Assembly: GCF_002150765.1 (NCBI RefSeq)
Contig: NZ_MUYM01000074.1
Location: 1-53,217, forward strand
Direction of reading: 5' to 3'
Source: Lentzea kentuckyensis
GTDB lineage: Bacteria; Actinomycetota; Actinomycetes; Mycobacteriales; Pseudonocardiaceae
Length of the DNA: 53,217 bases
Positions 41,022 to 48,416 of this stretch are shown here, piece by piece. A program made the translations under genes and the position numbers. Numbering within the stretch: position 1 is the stretch's first letter; each line of letters opens with the position of its first letter. Under the pieces are notes generated by a model. The model made no database searches. It worked only from the letters and a program-made list of their open reading frames with translations, and was not told the DNA's origin.

Positions 41022-41617
41022 GTCGTGTGGGCAAGGTGGAACGCACCACCAAGGAGTCGTCGGTCTACGTGGAGATCGACCTGGACGGCACCGGCCAGGT
41101 CGAGATCAGCACCGGCGTGCCGTTCTACGACCACATGCTCACCGCGTTCGGCGTGCACGGCTGCTTCGACCTGATCGTCCGCGCCACCGGTGACGTCGAG
41201 ATCGACGCGCACCACTCGGTCGAGGACATCGCGATCGTGCTGGGCCAGGCGCTGCGGGAAGCGCTGGGGGACAAGAAGGGCATCCGCCGCTTCGGCGACT
41301 GCTGGATCCCGATGGACGAGACCCTCGCGCACGCGTCGGTCGACGTCTCCGGCCGCCCGTACACCGTCCACCGCGGCGAGCCGGAGCAGTTCAACAGCTT
41401 CGTGATCGGCGGCAACTACCCGTTCGTGCTGAACCGCCACGTGTTCGAGTCGCTGGCCTTCCACGCCCAGATCGCGCTGCACGTGCGCGTCGAGTACGGC
41501 CGCGACCCGCACCACATCGCGGAAGCCGAGTACAAGGCGATCGCGCGCGCCCTGCGTGCGGCCGTCGAGCCCGACCCGCGTGTCGGCGGGATCCCGTCGA
41601 CCAAGGGCGTGCTGTAG
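41018..41617 (+). CDS. hisB: Imidazoleglycerol-phosphate dehydratase
   Basis: 199 aa, starting at GTG 41018. 'RVGKVERTTKESSVYVEIDLDG' starts the fold. 'STGVPFYDHMLTAFGVHG' and 'DAHHSVEDIAIVLGQAL' hold the Mn-binding His/Glu residues, and 'HHIAEAEYKAIARALRAAV' is the second half of the duplicated metal site. It dehydrates imidazoleglycerol phosphate. A 51-aa membrane ORF follows immediately (ATG at 41618, directly after the stop). Confidence 0.98.
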   Translation: MSRVGKVERTTKESSVYVEIDLDGTGQVEISTGVPFYDHMLTAFGVHGCFDLIVRATGDVEIDAHHSVEDIAIVLGQALREALGDKKGIRRFGDCWIPMDETLAHASVDVSGRPYTVHRGEPEQFNSFVIGGNYPFVLNRHVFESLAFHAQIALHVRVEYGRDPHHIAEAEYKAIARALRAAVEPDPRVGGIPSTKGVL

Positions 41618-41773
41618 ATGCCGAAGGAAGTCGTCGTCATCGGCCTGCTGGCCCTCGCGGGCTTCCTGGGCGGTGGTGTCTACGCGACGTGGAAGACCGC
41701 CAAGTTCCTGGCGGTCATCCTGCTGGTGCTGACCGTCGTCGCGGTCGGCGGCGCGGTGCTCTGGCTCTTCTAG
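41618..41773 (+). CDS. 51-aa two-helix membrane protein after hisB
   Basis: Starts at the base after the hisB stop (TAG ATG). It has two hydrophobic helices, 'VVVIGLLALAGFLGGGVYA' and 'FLAVILLVLTVVAVGGAVLW', separated by a short basic loop (TWKTAK), ending at 41773. Its stop shares CTAG with the stop of the convergent methyltransferase. No homologue is recognised. Its place in the his operon and GC-biased codons support coding. Possibly a small membrane subunit or regulator. Confidence 0.7.
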   Translation: MPKEVVVIGLLALAGFLGGGVYATWKTAKFLAVILLVLTVVAVGGAVLWLF

Positions 41774-42375
41774 ACCTTGCGGGCGAGGACCCAGTGGAAC
41801 GTCGCTGGGTCCGGCTCGTGCATGGTCACCAGATCGTCGACGACGATCTCCAGGTGCTCCGCGAGCAGTTCCCGGTTCCTCGCGGGAGTGTTGCTGCCGA
41901 AGAACATCTCGACGCCGAGCCAGTTCTCCGTGACGTCCGGGGTGCCGACGCCGAGCGAGGCCAGGAACAGGCCGCCGGGCTTGAGCCACCGCGCGATCTT
42001 CGCGATCAGCGCGGGCTGTTCGGCACGCGGCACGTGCAGGATCGAGTAGAACGCCGCGATGGCGTCGAACTCACCGTCCGGGAAGTCGAGCGCGGTCATG
42101 TCGGCTTTCTCGAACCGCGCGTTGGGCACGTTGGCGCGGGCGAGGTCGAGCTGCTGCTGTGACAGATCGACGCCGAGCACGTCGTGGCGTTCGGCGAGCT
42201 TGCGGGTGCTCGGAACGCCGGCGCCGCAGCCGAGTTCGAGGACCTTGGCGTGGTCGCCGAGCCTTCGGTCGAGCTCGTCCAGGTAGTGGGCGCGCGGGTC
42301 GTCGGCGATCTGAGCGGACCACGTGAGGTAGTGCTCCGCGATGGAGTCGTAGCCGGCCTCGACGATCTTTTTCAT
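41770..42375 (-). CDS. Class I SAM-dependent methyltransferase
   Basis: 201 aa from ATG 42375 (MKKIVEAGYDSIAEHYLTW). Motif I 'KVLELGCGAGVPSTRKLA' binds SAM, the acidic residue after strand 2 is in 'VLGVDLSQQQLDLA', and 'FEKADMTALDFPDGEFDAIAAFYSILHVP' covers motifs II/III. The substrate is unknown; a small molecule is likely from the size. The start overlaps the stop of kptA by 4 nt (ATGA), so the two are coupled. Confidence 0.88.
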   Translation of the reverse strand: MKKIVEAGYDSIAEHYLTWSAQIADDPRAHYLDELDRRLGDHAKVLELGCGAGVPSTRKLAERHDVLGVDLSQQQLDLARANVPNARFEKADMTALDFPDGEFDAIAAFYSILHVPRAEQPALIAKIARWLKPGGLFLASLGVGTPDVTENWLGVEMFFGSNTPARNRELLAEHLEIVVDDLVTMHEPDPATFHWVLARKV

Positions 42376-42896
42376 GTGGTGTCCAAGTAGCGCGCCGGAA
42401 CGTGCTGGGTGAGCCACACGCCGTTGGGGCTGAGCTGGAACTCGTGGCCGTCCTCGTGCATCGCCTTGGCGTCCACGGTGAGGATCACCGGCCTGCCGCG
42501 GCGTGCGCCGACCCTGCGCGCCGTCTCGACGTCGGGGGACAGGTGCACGTCGTGCCGTGACATCGGGCGCAGTCCGTCGCGCATGATGTCGTCGAGGAAC
42601 TGCGCGACAGTGCCGTGGAACAGCTGGTCCGGCGGCACCGCGGCGGGCAGGCCGAGGGTGACCTCGACGCTGTGTCCCTGGTTCGCGCGGATGCGGTCGC
42701 CGTCGATGGTGAAGCGCTTCTTGTCGTTGCGCGCCACGACCTCGCGCAGGTCGGCCTCGGAGACGCCGAGCGCGGTCAGGAGGTCGGCCACCGGCACCCA
42801 GCCGGCCGGGTCGAGGGTGAGGCCGACGCGCTCCGGCTGGTGCCGCAGCGCCTTGGACATCCGCTTCGAGAGGCGGATCATTCGTTGTTCTTCCAT
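42372..42896 (-). CDS. kptA: RNA 2'-phosphotransferase (Tpt1/KptA)
   Basis: 174 aa from ATG 42896; ATG 42881 (MIRLSKRMSKALRHQPERVG) is a possible shorter start. 'RLSKRMSKALRHQPERVGLTLDPAGWV' is the KptA N-lobe; 'HSVEVTLGL' and 'LFHGTVAQFLDDIMRDGLRPMSRHDVHLS' are the NAD-binding and catalytic parts. It transfers an internal RNA 2'-phosphate to NAD to give ADP-ribose 1'',2''-cyclic phosphate. In bacteria without tRNA ligase splicing its real substrate is unknown. It is coupled to the methyltransferase. NAD use is notable next to NAD-biosynthesis genes, but there is no direct link. Confidence 0.87.
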   Translation of the reverse strand: MEEQRMIRLSKRMSKALRHQPERVGLTLDPAGWVPVADLLTALGVSEADLREVVARNDKKRFTIDGDRIRANQGHSVEVTLGLPAAVPPDQLFHGTVAQFLDDIMRDGLRPMSRHDVHLSPDVETARRVGARRGRPVILTVDAKAMHEDGHEFQLSPNGVWLTQHVPARYLDTT

Positions 42897-42941
42897 TTCC
42901 CGCTCAGGAAACCACAGCGCGTCCAGTTGTTTTGCGGTTCG

Positions 42942-43886
42942 ATGGATCATGTGTGGCCGGTACTGGGGTTGTTCTTCCTCGCGCCGTTCGTCGGCGAGTT
43001 CCTCCTGGGCAACATCCCGATCACGGGCATGGGGCTCGGTCTGCTGCTCGCCCCGCTGTACGGCAGCGGCGCCCTGCTGGTCCGCGAACTGGGCCGGCGC
43101 GCCGGCGGCTGGCCGTCGATGTTCCTGCTGGCGGCGGCTTACGCGTTGATCGAGGAGGGCCCGGTCGACCAGCTGATCTGGAACCACTCCTACGCGGGCC
43201 ACGACTACCTGACCGGGCCGTCCTACGTGCCCTTGCTGGGCACGAGCGTCGAGGTGGTGCAGTCGATCCTGGCGCTGCACACGATCTGGAGCATCTGCGT
43301 GCCGATCGCGCTGGTCGAGACGTTGTCGCGGCGTGGTCCGTGGCTGCGGACGCGCGGGCTGGTCGTGGTCGGGCTGCTCTTCCTGGCCGGGTCGGCGTTC
43401 GTGTTCTACGGCAACTACGCCGAGGAACACTTCATGGCCCGGTGGTGGCAGTTCGGGTACGCGGGCGTGGCGATCGTGCTGCTGATCGTGCTGGCGTTTC
43501 GCGTCCGGCCGCTTCCGCCGTTGCCGGGATCCGCGCCCTCGCCGTGGCTGGCCGGGTGGGTGTCGCTGGCGGGGACCAGCGCGTACTGGGGGTCGGTGAC
43601 GCTGATCGGCGCCGACTGGTTCGAGTGGATCGGTGTCGTCATCTGGTGCGTGGTCGTGGGGCTCGGGGCGCTGGTGGTGACGCGGTGGTCGCGGCTGGAC
43701 GGGTGGGATCAGCGGCACCGGTTCGCGTTGGCCGCCGGTGCCGTGCTGACCTACGTGTGGTGCTCGTTCCCGGTGAAGCCGGAGCTGGGTGGGACCGAGG
43801 TGGGCGATTACGTGTTCAGCGGAATCGCGTTGGTGTTGCTGTTCTGGTGTGGTCTCAAACTGCGGGAGGCGCGGCGTGTGGCGTGA
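42942..43886 (+). CDS. Polytopic membrane protein, unknown function
   Basis: 314 aa, starting at ATG 42942 (MDHVWPVLGLFFLAPFVGEF). About eight hydrophobic segments. 'EEGPVDQLIWNHSYAGHDY' near residue 70 is a conserved-looking polar loop with His/Glu, but no CAAX-protease EExxxR motif can be claimed. The protein ends LREARRVA; the next gene starts inside its last codons (GTG 43876, overlap 11 nt), so it is co-transcribed with the hydrolase. I do not recognise a family. Divergent from kptA by 45 bp. Confidence 0.68.
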   Translation: MDHVWPVLGLFFLAPFVGEFLLGNIPITGMGLGLLLAPLYGSGALLVRELGRRAGGWPSMFLLAAAYALIEEGPVDQLIWNHSYAGHDYLTGPSYVPLLGTSVEVVQSILALHTIWSICVPIALVETLSRRGPWLRTRGLVVVGLLFLAGSAFVFYGNYAEEHFMARWWQFGYAGVAIVLLIVLAFRVRPLPPLPGSAPSPWLAGWVSLAGTSAYWGSVTLIGADWFEWIGVVIWCVVVGLGALVVTRWSRLDGWDQRHRFALAAGAVLTYVWCSFPVKPELGGTEVGDYVFSGIALVLLFWCGLKLREARRVA

Positions 43887-44751
43887 TCGGGTGGTGCCGG
43901 GCGAGGTCGACATCTTCGTGGGGTGGCAGGAGGGCACCGGCGACCGGACGTTGCTCGCGATTCACGGCGGTCCGGACTGGGACCACAGCTACCTGCGCGA
44001 CCCGCTGCAGCGCCTCGACTGCCGCCTGCTGATGCCGGATCTGCGTGGATGCGGGCGATCGGGCCGGGTGCCCGAGTACCACCCGGACGGTGTGGTGCGG
44101 GACCTCGTGCGGGTGTTGGACGAGTTCGGCGTTGAACGTGCGGACGTGCTCGGGCACTCATACGGCGGCACGGTGGCGCAGCGGTTCGCGATCACGCATC
44201 CGGACCGCGTGCGCAGCCTGATCGTGTCGGGTTCCAGCGTGTTGCCGGTGCCACCGGACGCCTTCGCAGGCTGGACGGAGCGGGACGAGGTCCTGGCCCG
44301 CCAGGAAGACCCGTGGCAGCGCCAGGACCTGTCGCCGGAGGAGTGCGTGCGGGCGGAGGCGTTCGCGGCGGCGCCGGCCAACGTGTGGCGCGCCGAGGCG
44401 ATGCCGGGCTACCTGCGCCGGTTGGAGGAGGTCCGGTTCGGCGCCGAGTGGGTTCGGCAGCTGCAGGCCGGCGGTCTGGTGTCGCCGCGGCTGCCCGACG
44501 CCGCCCAGCGGATCGCGGAACTCGGCATCCCGGTGCTGTTGCTGCACGGACGGCAGGACATGACGTTCCCGGTCAGCCTGGTCGAGCCGACGCTGGACCT
44601 GATCCCGCGGGCGCGCGCCGTCGTGCTGGAAGAGACCGGGCACATGCTGCACGCCGACGATCCCGACGGATATCTGAAGGCCGTCCGCGACTGGCTAGAG
44701 GGTGCCGCCCTCCAGGACGGGCTTGAGCTTGGGCGCGCCCGGCCCGTGTGA
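43876..44751 (+). CDS. Alpha/beta hydrolase (proline-iminopeptidase-like)
   Basis: 291 aa from GTG 43876, with GGGAGG (43864-43869) 6 nt upstream, inside the previous coding region. 'LAIHGGPDWDHSYLRD' is the HGGP oxyanion motif of S33 prolyl aminopeptidases. The nucleophile is Ser95 in 'VLGHSYGGTVAQRF', the acid probably Asp in 'GRQDMTFPVS', the His in 'EETGHMLHADDP'. It may cleave N-terminal proline or an ester/lactone; the substrate is uncertain. Its 3' end overlaps soxR by 57 nt, the longest convergent overlap here. Confidence 0.85.
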   Translation: MWRDRVVPGEVDIFVGWQEGTGDRTLLAIHGGPDWDHSYLRDPLQRLDCRLLMPDLRGCGRSGRVPEYHPDGVVRDLVRVLDEFGVERADVLGHSYGGTVAQRFAITHPDRVRSLIVSGSSVLPVPPDAFAGWTERDEVLARQEDPWQRQDLSPEECVRAEAFAAAPANVWRAEAMPGYLRRLEEVRFGAEWVRQLQAGGLVSPRLPDAAQRIAELGIPVLLLHGRQDMTFPVSLVEPTLDLIPRARAVVLEETGHMLHADDPDGYLKAVRDWLEGAALQDGLELGRARPV

Positions 44752-45159
44752 CGCCTGCTCGTCGTCGATGTTCTGCAGCGCGCAACTGCGCAACGACAGG
44801 CAGCCGCAGCCGATGCAGCCGGAGAGCCGGTCGCGCAGCCGGAACAGCGCGTCGATCCGGGCGTCGAGTTCGGTCTTCCACGAGCGGGAGAGGCGTTCCC
44901 AGTCGGACTTCGTCGGCGTCCGGTTGTCGGGCAGCTGGGCGAGGGCGCCGTGGACGTCCTCCAGGGTGAGGCCCACGCGTTGCGCGGTGCGGATGAACGC
45001 CAGGCGGCGCAGCACCGAGCGTTGGTAGCGCCGCTGGTTTCCCGCGGTGCGGACGGAGGCGATCAGGCCGCGGTCCTCGTAGAAGCGCAGGGCGGTGTGG
45101 GGGACGCCGCTGCGTTCGGCGACCTGGCCGATGGTCAGCATTTCCGGCAACTTGCTCAC
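44695..45159 (-). CDS. soxR: Redox-sensing MerR-family activator
   Basis: 154 aa from GTG 45159 (MSKLPEMLTIGQVAERSG), 6 nt after TACCAT (minus strand). The N-terminal wHTH is 'LTIGQVAERSGVPHTALRFYEDRGLI', followed by the dimer helix. Four [2Fe-2S] ligand cysteines are in 'GCIGCGCLSLRSC' (CxxCxCx5C), so oxidation by redox-cycling agents should activate it. It diverges from the split transketolase genes, whose promoter carries a SoxR-like box. In actinomycetes SoxR responds to redox-active metabolites rather than superoxide (established knowledge). Confidence 0.93.
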   Translation of the reverse strand: MSKLPEMLTIGQVAERSGVPHTALRFYEDRGLIASVRTAGNQRRYQRSVLRRLAFIRTAQRVGLTLEDVHGALAQLPDNRTPTKSDWERLSRSWKTELDARIDALFRLRDRLSGCIGCGCLSLRSCALQNIDDEQASHGPGAPKLKPVLEGGTL

Positions 45160-45176
45160 CCGATCATGGTAACCGC

Positions 45177-45207
45177 TTGACCTCCAGCTTGGTCGAGGTT
45201 GAACAGT
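45177..45207 (+). promoter_or_regulatory. SoxR-type promoter (19-bp spacer) of transketolase genes
   Basis: TTGACC (45177-45182) and AACAGT (45202-45207) are 19 bp apart, the overlong spacing typical of MerR-family promoters. The dyad CCTC-N10-GAGG (45181-45198) lies between and over them and agrees with the SoxR box TTGACCTCAAG..CTTGAGGT at most positions. The -10 ends 7 nt before the ATG at 45215 (leaderless). Confidence 0.6.
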
Positions 45208-45214
45208 TGGTGCC

Positions 45215-45877
45215 ATGCAACGGATACCAGAGCTGTTCGCGAGGATGACCGGGGACGAGAAGCACGAGTGGGCTGCGGCTTCCACGATCGACGTGCTCTG
45301 GGTCCTCTACGACCAGGTCCTCAACGTCACGCCGGCCACCGTCGACGATCCCGACCGCGACCGGTTCCTGCTCTCCAAGGGCCACGGGCCGATGGCGTAC
45401 TACGCCGTGCTGGCCGAGAAGGGGTTCATCGAGGAGTCCATTTTGGACTCCTGGACGTCGTGGGACAGCCCGCTCGGCCAGCACCCGGACCGGATCCTCG
45501 TGCCCGGTGTCGAGATCAGCAGCGGCTCGCTCGGCCACGGCCTGCCGATCGCGGTGGGCACCGCCATCGGGCAGCGCGTCGGCAAGAGCCGCGGACGCAC
45601 GTTCGTGCTGGTCGGCGACGGTGAGCTGGACGAGGGCAGCAACCACGAGGCCATCGCGGTGGCGGCCAGGCTGGGCGTCGCGAACCTCACCGCGATCGTG
45701 ATCGACAACCAGTCCGCCATGCACGGCTGGCCCGGTGGCATCGCGCGGCGGTTCGCCGTCGAGGGCTGGCAGACCACCGAGGTCGACGGCCGCGACCACG
45801 CGGCCATCTTCACCGCACTGACCGCGCCGCACGACCGCCCGTACGCGGTGGTCGCCAAGATCGAGAAGGGCTACTGA
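45215..45877 (+). CDS. Transketolase, N-terminal (TPP-binding) subunit
   Basis: 220 aa. 'DRFLLSKGHGPMAYYAVLAEKGF' is the transketolase N-terminal motif; 'GSLGHGLPIAVGTAIGQRV' and 'VLVGDGELDEGSNHEAIAVAARLGV...IVIDNQS' form the GDG-N thiamine-diphosphate/Mg site. It is the alpha half of a two-gene transketolase, shorter than usual (about 270 aa) at the N-terminus. The stop overlaps the start of the beta half by one base (TGATG). It is not a frameshift: the break is at a domain boundary and both halves have clean starts. It forms an alpha2beta2-type enzyme moving two-carbon units between sugars. Confidence 0.88.
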   Translation: MQRIPELFARMTGDEKHEWAAASTIDVLWVLYDQVLNVTPATVDDPDRDRFLLSKGHGPMAYYAVLAEKGFIEESILDSWTSWDSPLGQHPDRILVPGVEISSGSLGHGLPIAVGTAIGQRVGKSRGRTFVLVGDGELDEGSNHEAIAVAARLGVANLTAIVIDNQSAMHGWPGGIARRFAVEGWQTTEVDGRDHAAIFTALTAPHDRPYAVVAKIEKGY

Positions 45878-46770
45878 TGACCACGATGCGCCAGGCGTTC
45901 GTCCGGACCGTCAACGAGGAGATCGACAACGACCCGCGGATCGCCGTGGTGACCGCGGTGATCTCCAGCAACGAGTTCCCGCAGGAGAACGAACGCGTCG
46001 TGGACGTCGGGATCCGCGAGCAGACCATGGTGGGCGTGGCGGGCGGTCTGGCGTTGGCTGGGCTGCGACCGGTCGTGCACAGCTACGCGCCGTTCCTCGT
46101 CGAACGGCCGTACGAGCAGATCAAGCTGGACATCGGCCATCAGGACGTGGGTGCGGTGTTCGTGAGCATCGGCGCGTCCTACGACGACCCGGCGTGGGGC
46201 CGCACGCACCAGTCACCTGGCGACGTCGCGTTGTTCGACACGCTGCCCGGCTGGACCGTGCACGTGCCGGGACACGCGGACGAGGTCACGCCACTGCTGC
46301 AGCAGGCGTTGAAGGACGACAACCGGGTCTACGTCAGGCTTTCGCTGCACGAGAACACCCAGGCGTATCCGGTCGGTGAAGGTTTCACCGCGCTGCGTCA
46401 CGGAAAACGCGGTGTTGTGCTCGCCGTCGGGCCGATGCTCGACCGCGTGCTGAAGGCGGTCGACTCGGAGGGCGCCGATGTCACCGTGCTGTACGCCTCG
46501 ACGATTCGTCCGTTCGACTCGGACGGACTGCGCAAGGCGGTGCAGGGCACGGACCATGCCGACGTCATGGTGGTGGAGCCGTACCTCGAAGGAACTTCTT
46601 CTCATCTAATTTCGGATTCACTGCAACTCATTCCGCACCGTGTGCGTTGTATAGGCGTCAAACGACACGCAGAGCTCCGCAACTACGGCACGGCTGAGGA
46701 TCACGATGCCGCGCACGACCTCGACGTCGTGGGGCTGGGGAGCGCTGTGCGCAGTTTCTTCAGGGGGTGA
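45877..46770 (+). CDS. Transketolase, C-terminal subunit
   Basis: 297 aa from ATG 45877. The pyrimidine-binding domain ('NERVVDVGIREQTMVGVAGGLALAGLRPVVHSYAPF') includes the catalytic Glu in IREQ. 'DVALFDTLPGWTVHVPGHADEVTPLLQQAL' leads into the C-terminal transketolase domain ('DVTVLYASTIRPFDSDGL'). It completes the split transketolase with the upstream gene. A short AT-rich patch (46590-46665) uses codons unlike its surroundings. A large inverted repeat lies just downstream. Confidence 0.88.
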   Translation: MTTMRQAFVRTVNEEIDNDPRIAVVTAVISSNEFPQENERVVDVGIREQTMVGVAGGLALAGLRPVVHSYAPFLVERPYEQIKLDIGHQDVGAVFVSIGASYDDPAWGRTHQSPGDVALFDTLPGWTVHVPGHADEVTPLLQQALKDDNRVYVRLSLHENTQAYPVGEGFTALRHGKRGVVLAVGPMLDRVLKAVDSEGADVTVLYASTIRPFDSDGLRKAVQGTDHADVMVVEPYLEGTSSHLISDSLQLIPHRVRCIGVKRHAELRNYGTAEDHDAAHDLDVVGLGSAVRSFFRG

Positions 46771-46841
46771 AGAAGCATGTTCGCAGTCATGGGGGATGAC
46801 TGGACCGGCGCGCCTTCTCGCGTCGTTTAGGGGGTGGCCGT

Positions 46842-46912
46842 CCGGGCCACATCGGATCCGGAGTCGGCACGGGCGGCAGGTTCGTGCCCGGCCCGGATCC
46901 GATGTGGCCCGG
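46842..46912. repeat. 20-bp perfect inverted repeat (cruciform)
   Basis: Arms 46842-46861 (CCGGGCCACATCGGATCCGG) and 46893-46912 (exact complement) surround a 31-nt loop. The loop itself contains GGCACG/CGTGCC (46866-46871 and 46883-46888). The element is bracketed by a 10-bp direct repeat GACTGGACCG (46798-46807 and 46922-46931). There is no T-run, so it is not an ordinary terminator. The remaining sequence 46771-46957 holds no gene. Confidence 0.75.
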
Positions 46913-46957
46913 TCCGGTGTGGACTGGACCGCCTCCCGGTACGGAATGATGTTGTGC

Positions 46958-47770
46958 GTGAGAATGCTGATCTGGACGCCGTTGAACGCCGCCGAGCTCC
47001 AGAAGGCCATGCACAGCGGCAACGTGGGACCCGCGGCGCTCGTCCCGGTGCAGTCCGGCACGGTGCTGCTGCCTCCGCCGGCGACCAAGCTCAACGAGGC
47101 CGCCTACATGGCGAACAGGGTGCGCAAGATCGGGAGCGGCGCCGCGCTCGCCGTCTGGAACGCCGACGCCGCCCTTCTCTACCTGTTCACCTCCACGATC
47201 GGCCGCGCGTCCATGTGGGGCTCGCGCGAGGCCGTCCTGCGGTTGTCGGCGCAGGCGAAGCAGTCCGGTCCGGTCGGGCTGCTCTTCGACCGGACGACCG
47301 CGGGCCTGGTGAACCTGCGCGAGAAGGAGAAGTGGCAGCTCGACGCCATCGACAAGCTCACCGCGCTGTACCCGCCGGCCAGCCGCAAGGCCCCGCTCGA
47401 GCGCATCCGCGACTTCGAGAACGGCGTCGGTGCGATCCCGGACTTCTTCCGCGCGGCGGGACTGCACGAGGTCGCGCAGGTCGCCGAGCTCGCCGAACAG
47501 GGCCGTGCGGACGTCATGCTGCAGACGTTGGAAGCACCGCGCTCGCAGATGTGGCCGTTGGCGCTCGTCCTGCCGTTGATCGTCCTGGCGGCGTTGGTGA
47601 CGGTGCTGTTCCACATCCCGACGTTCGTCTACTACCTCATCGGCGCGCTGCTGCTCGTGGGGATGGCCGGGATCATGGTCGCGCTCAGGCGCCGGCTCGT
47701 GCGCCGCAAGCCGATCAACGCCGTGTTGCCGGTCATACCGGTGACGCAGGGTGCCGCCCCGACCGACTAG
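46958..47770 (+). CDS. Conserved-looking protein with C-terminal membrane hairpin, unknown function
   Basis: 270 aa; start GTG 46958 (7 nt after AATGAT) or ATG 46964 (MLIWTPLNAAELQKAMHSG). About 200 soluble residues with 'VQSGTVLLPPPATKLNEAAYMANRVRKIGSG' and 'LREKEKWQLDAIDKLTALYPPASRKA' are followed by two membrane helices ('PLALVLPLIVLAALVTVLFHIP' region and 'YYLIGALLLVGMAGIMVALRR') and a basic tail. No family recognised. It lies between the transketolase genes and hisH; its stop TAG is part of the hisH -10 hexamer. Confidence 0.65.
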   Translation: MRMLIWTPLNAAELQKAMHSGNVGPAALVPVQSGTVLLPPPATKLNEAAYMANRVRKIGSGAALAVWNADAALLYLFTSTIGRASMWGSREAVLRLSAQAKQSGPVGLLFDRTTAGLVNLREKEKWQLDAIDKLTALYPPASRKAPLERIRDFENGVGAIPDFFRAAGLHEVAQVAELAEQGRADVMLQTLEAPRSQMWPLALVLPLIVLAALVTVLFHIPTFVYYLIGALLLVGMAGIMVALRRRLVRRKPINAVLPVIPVTQGAAPTD

Positions 47771-47780
47771 CCTGGTGGGC

Positions 47781-48416
47781 GTGGCACGCGTCGTCGTTCT
47801 TGACTATGGCTCCGGCAACCTGCGCTCGGCCGAGCGCGCGCTTCAGCGGGTCGGCGCCCATGTCGAGGTGACCTCGGACCCCAAGGCCGCGCGCGACGCC
47901 GACGGTCTGGTCGTGCCCGGCGTCGGTGCGTACGCGGCGTGCATGGAGGGCCTGAACTCGGTGCGCGGCGCCCGGATCATCGGCGAGCGCCTCGCGGGTG
48001 GCCGTCCGGTGCTGGGCATCTGCGTGGGCATGCAGATCCTGTTCGAGCGCGGCATCGAGCACGGCGTGCTGACCGAGGGCTGCGGCGAGTGGCCCGGCAC
48101 GGTCGAGCGGCTCGAGGCGCCGATCGTGCCGCACATGGGCTGGAACACGGTCCGCGCACCCGAGGGCTCGCAGCTGTTCGCGGGCCTGGACAAGGACACC
48201 CGCTTCTACTTCGTGCACTCGTACGGCGTGCGCAGGTGGGAGCTGGAGCCGGCCGAGCACATCAGGCCGCCGCTGGTGACGTGGGCGGACCACGCGGGCG
48301 ACGAGTTCGTCGCGGCCGTCGAGAACGGGCCGCTGTGGGCGACGCAGTTCCACCCGGAGAAATCCGGTGATGCCGGCGCGCAGCTGCTGCGGAACTGGTT
48401 GACTACCTTGTCGTGA
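47781..48416 (+). CDS. hisH: Imidazole glycerol phosphate synthase glutamine amidotransferase subunit
   Basis: 211 aa from GTG 47781, 7 nt after TAGCCT (47768-47773). Class I amidotransferase triad: Cys in 'VLGICVGMQILFERG', His and Glu in 'WATQFHPEKSGDAG'. 'VVVLDYGSGNLRSAERAL' is the N-terminal signature. It hydrolyses glutamine and passes ammonia to HisF. Its own promoter separates it from hisDCB, 6 kb upstream. The stop overlaps the following secreted-protein gene by 4 nt (GTGA). Confidence 0.97.
   Translation: MARVVVLDYGSGNLRSAERALQRVGAHVEVTSDPKAARDADGLVVPGVGAYAACMEGLNSVRGARIIGERLAGGRPVLGICVGMQILFERGIEHGVLTEGCGEWPGTVERLEAPIVPHMGWNTVRAPEGSQLFAGLDKDTRFYFVHSYGVRRWELEPAEHIRPPLVTWADHAGDEFVAAVENGPLWATQFHPEKSGDAGAQLLRNWLTTLS

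Noticed and set aside
45215..46770. Frameshifted transketolase
   Set aside because: The split is at the known domain boundary with its own start and TGATG coupling; two-gene transketolases are common.
46842..46912. Ordinary intrinsic terminator
   Set aside because: 31-nt loop, no T-run, nested hairpin and flanking direct repeats do not fit.
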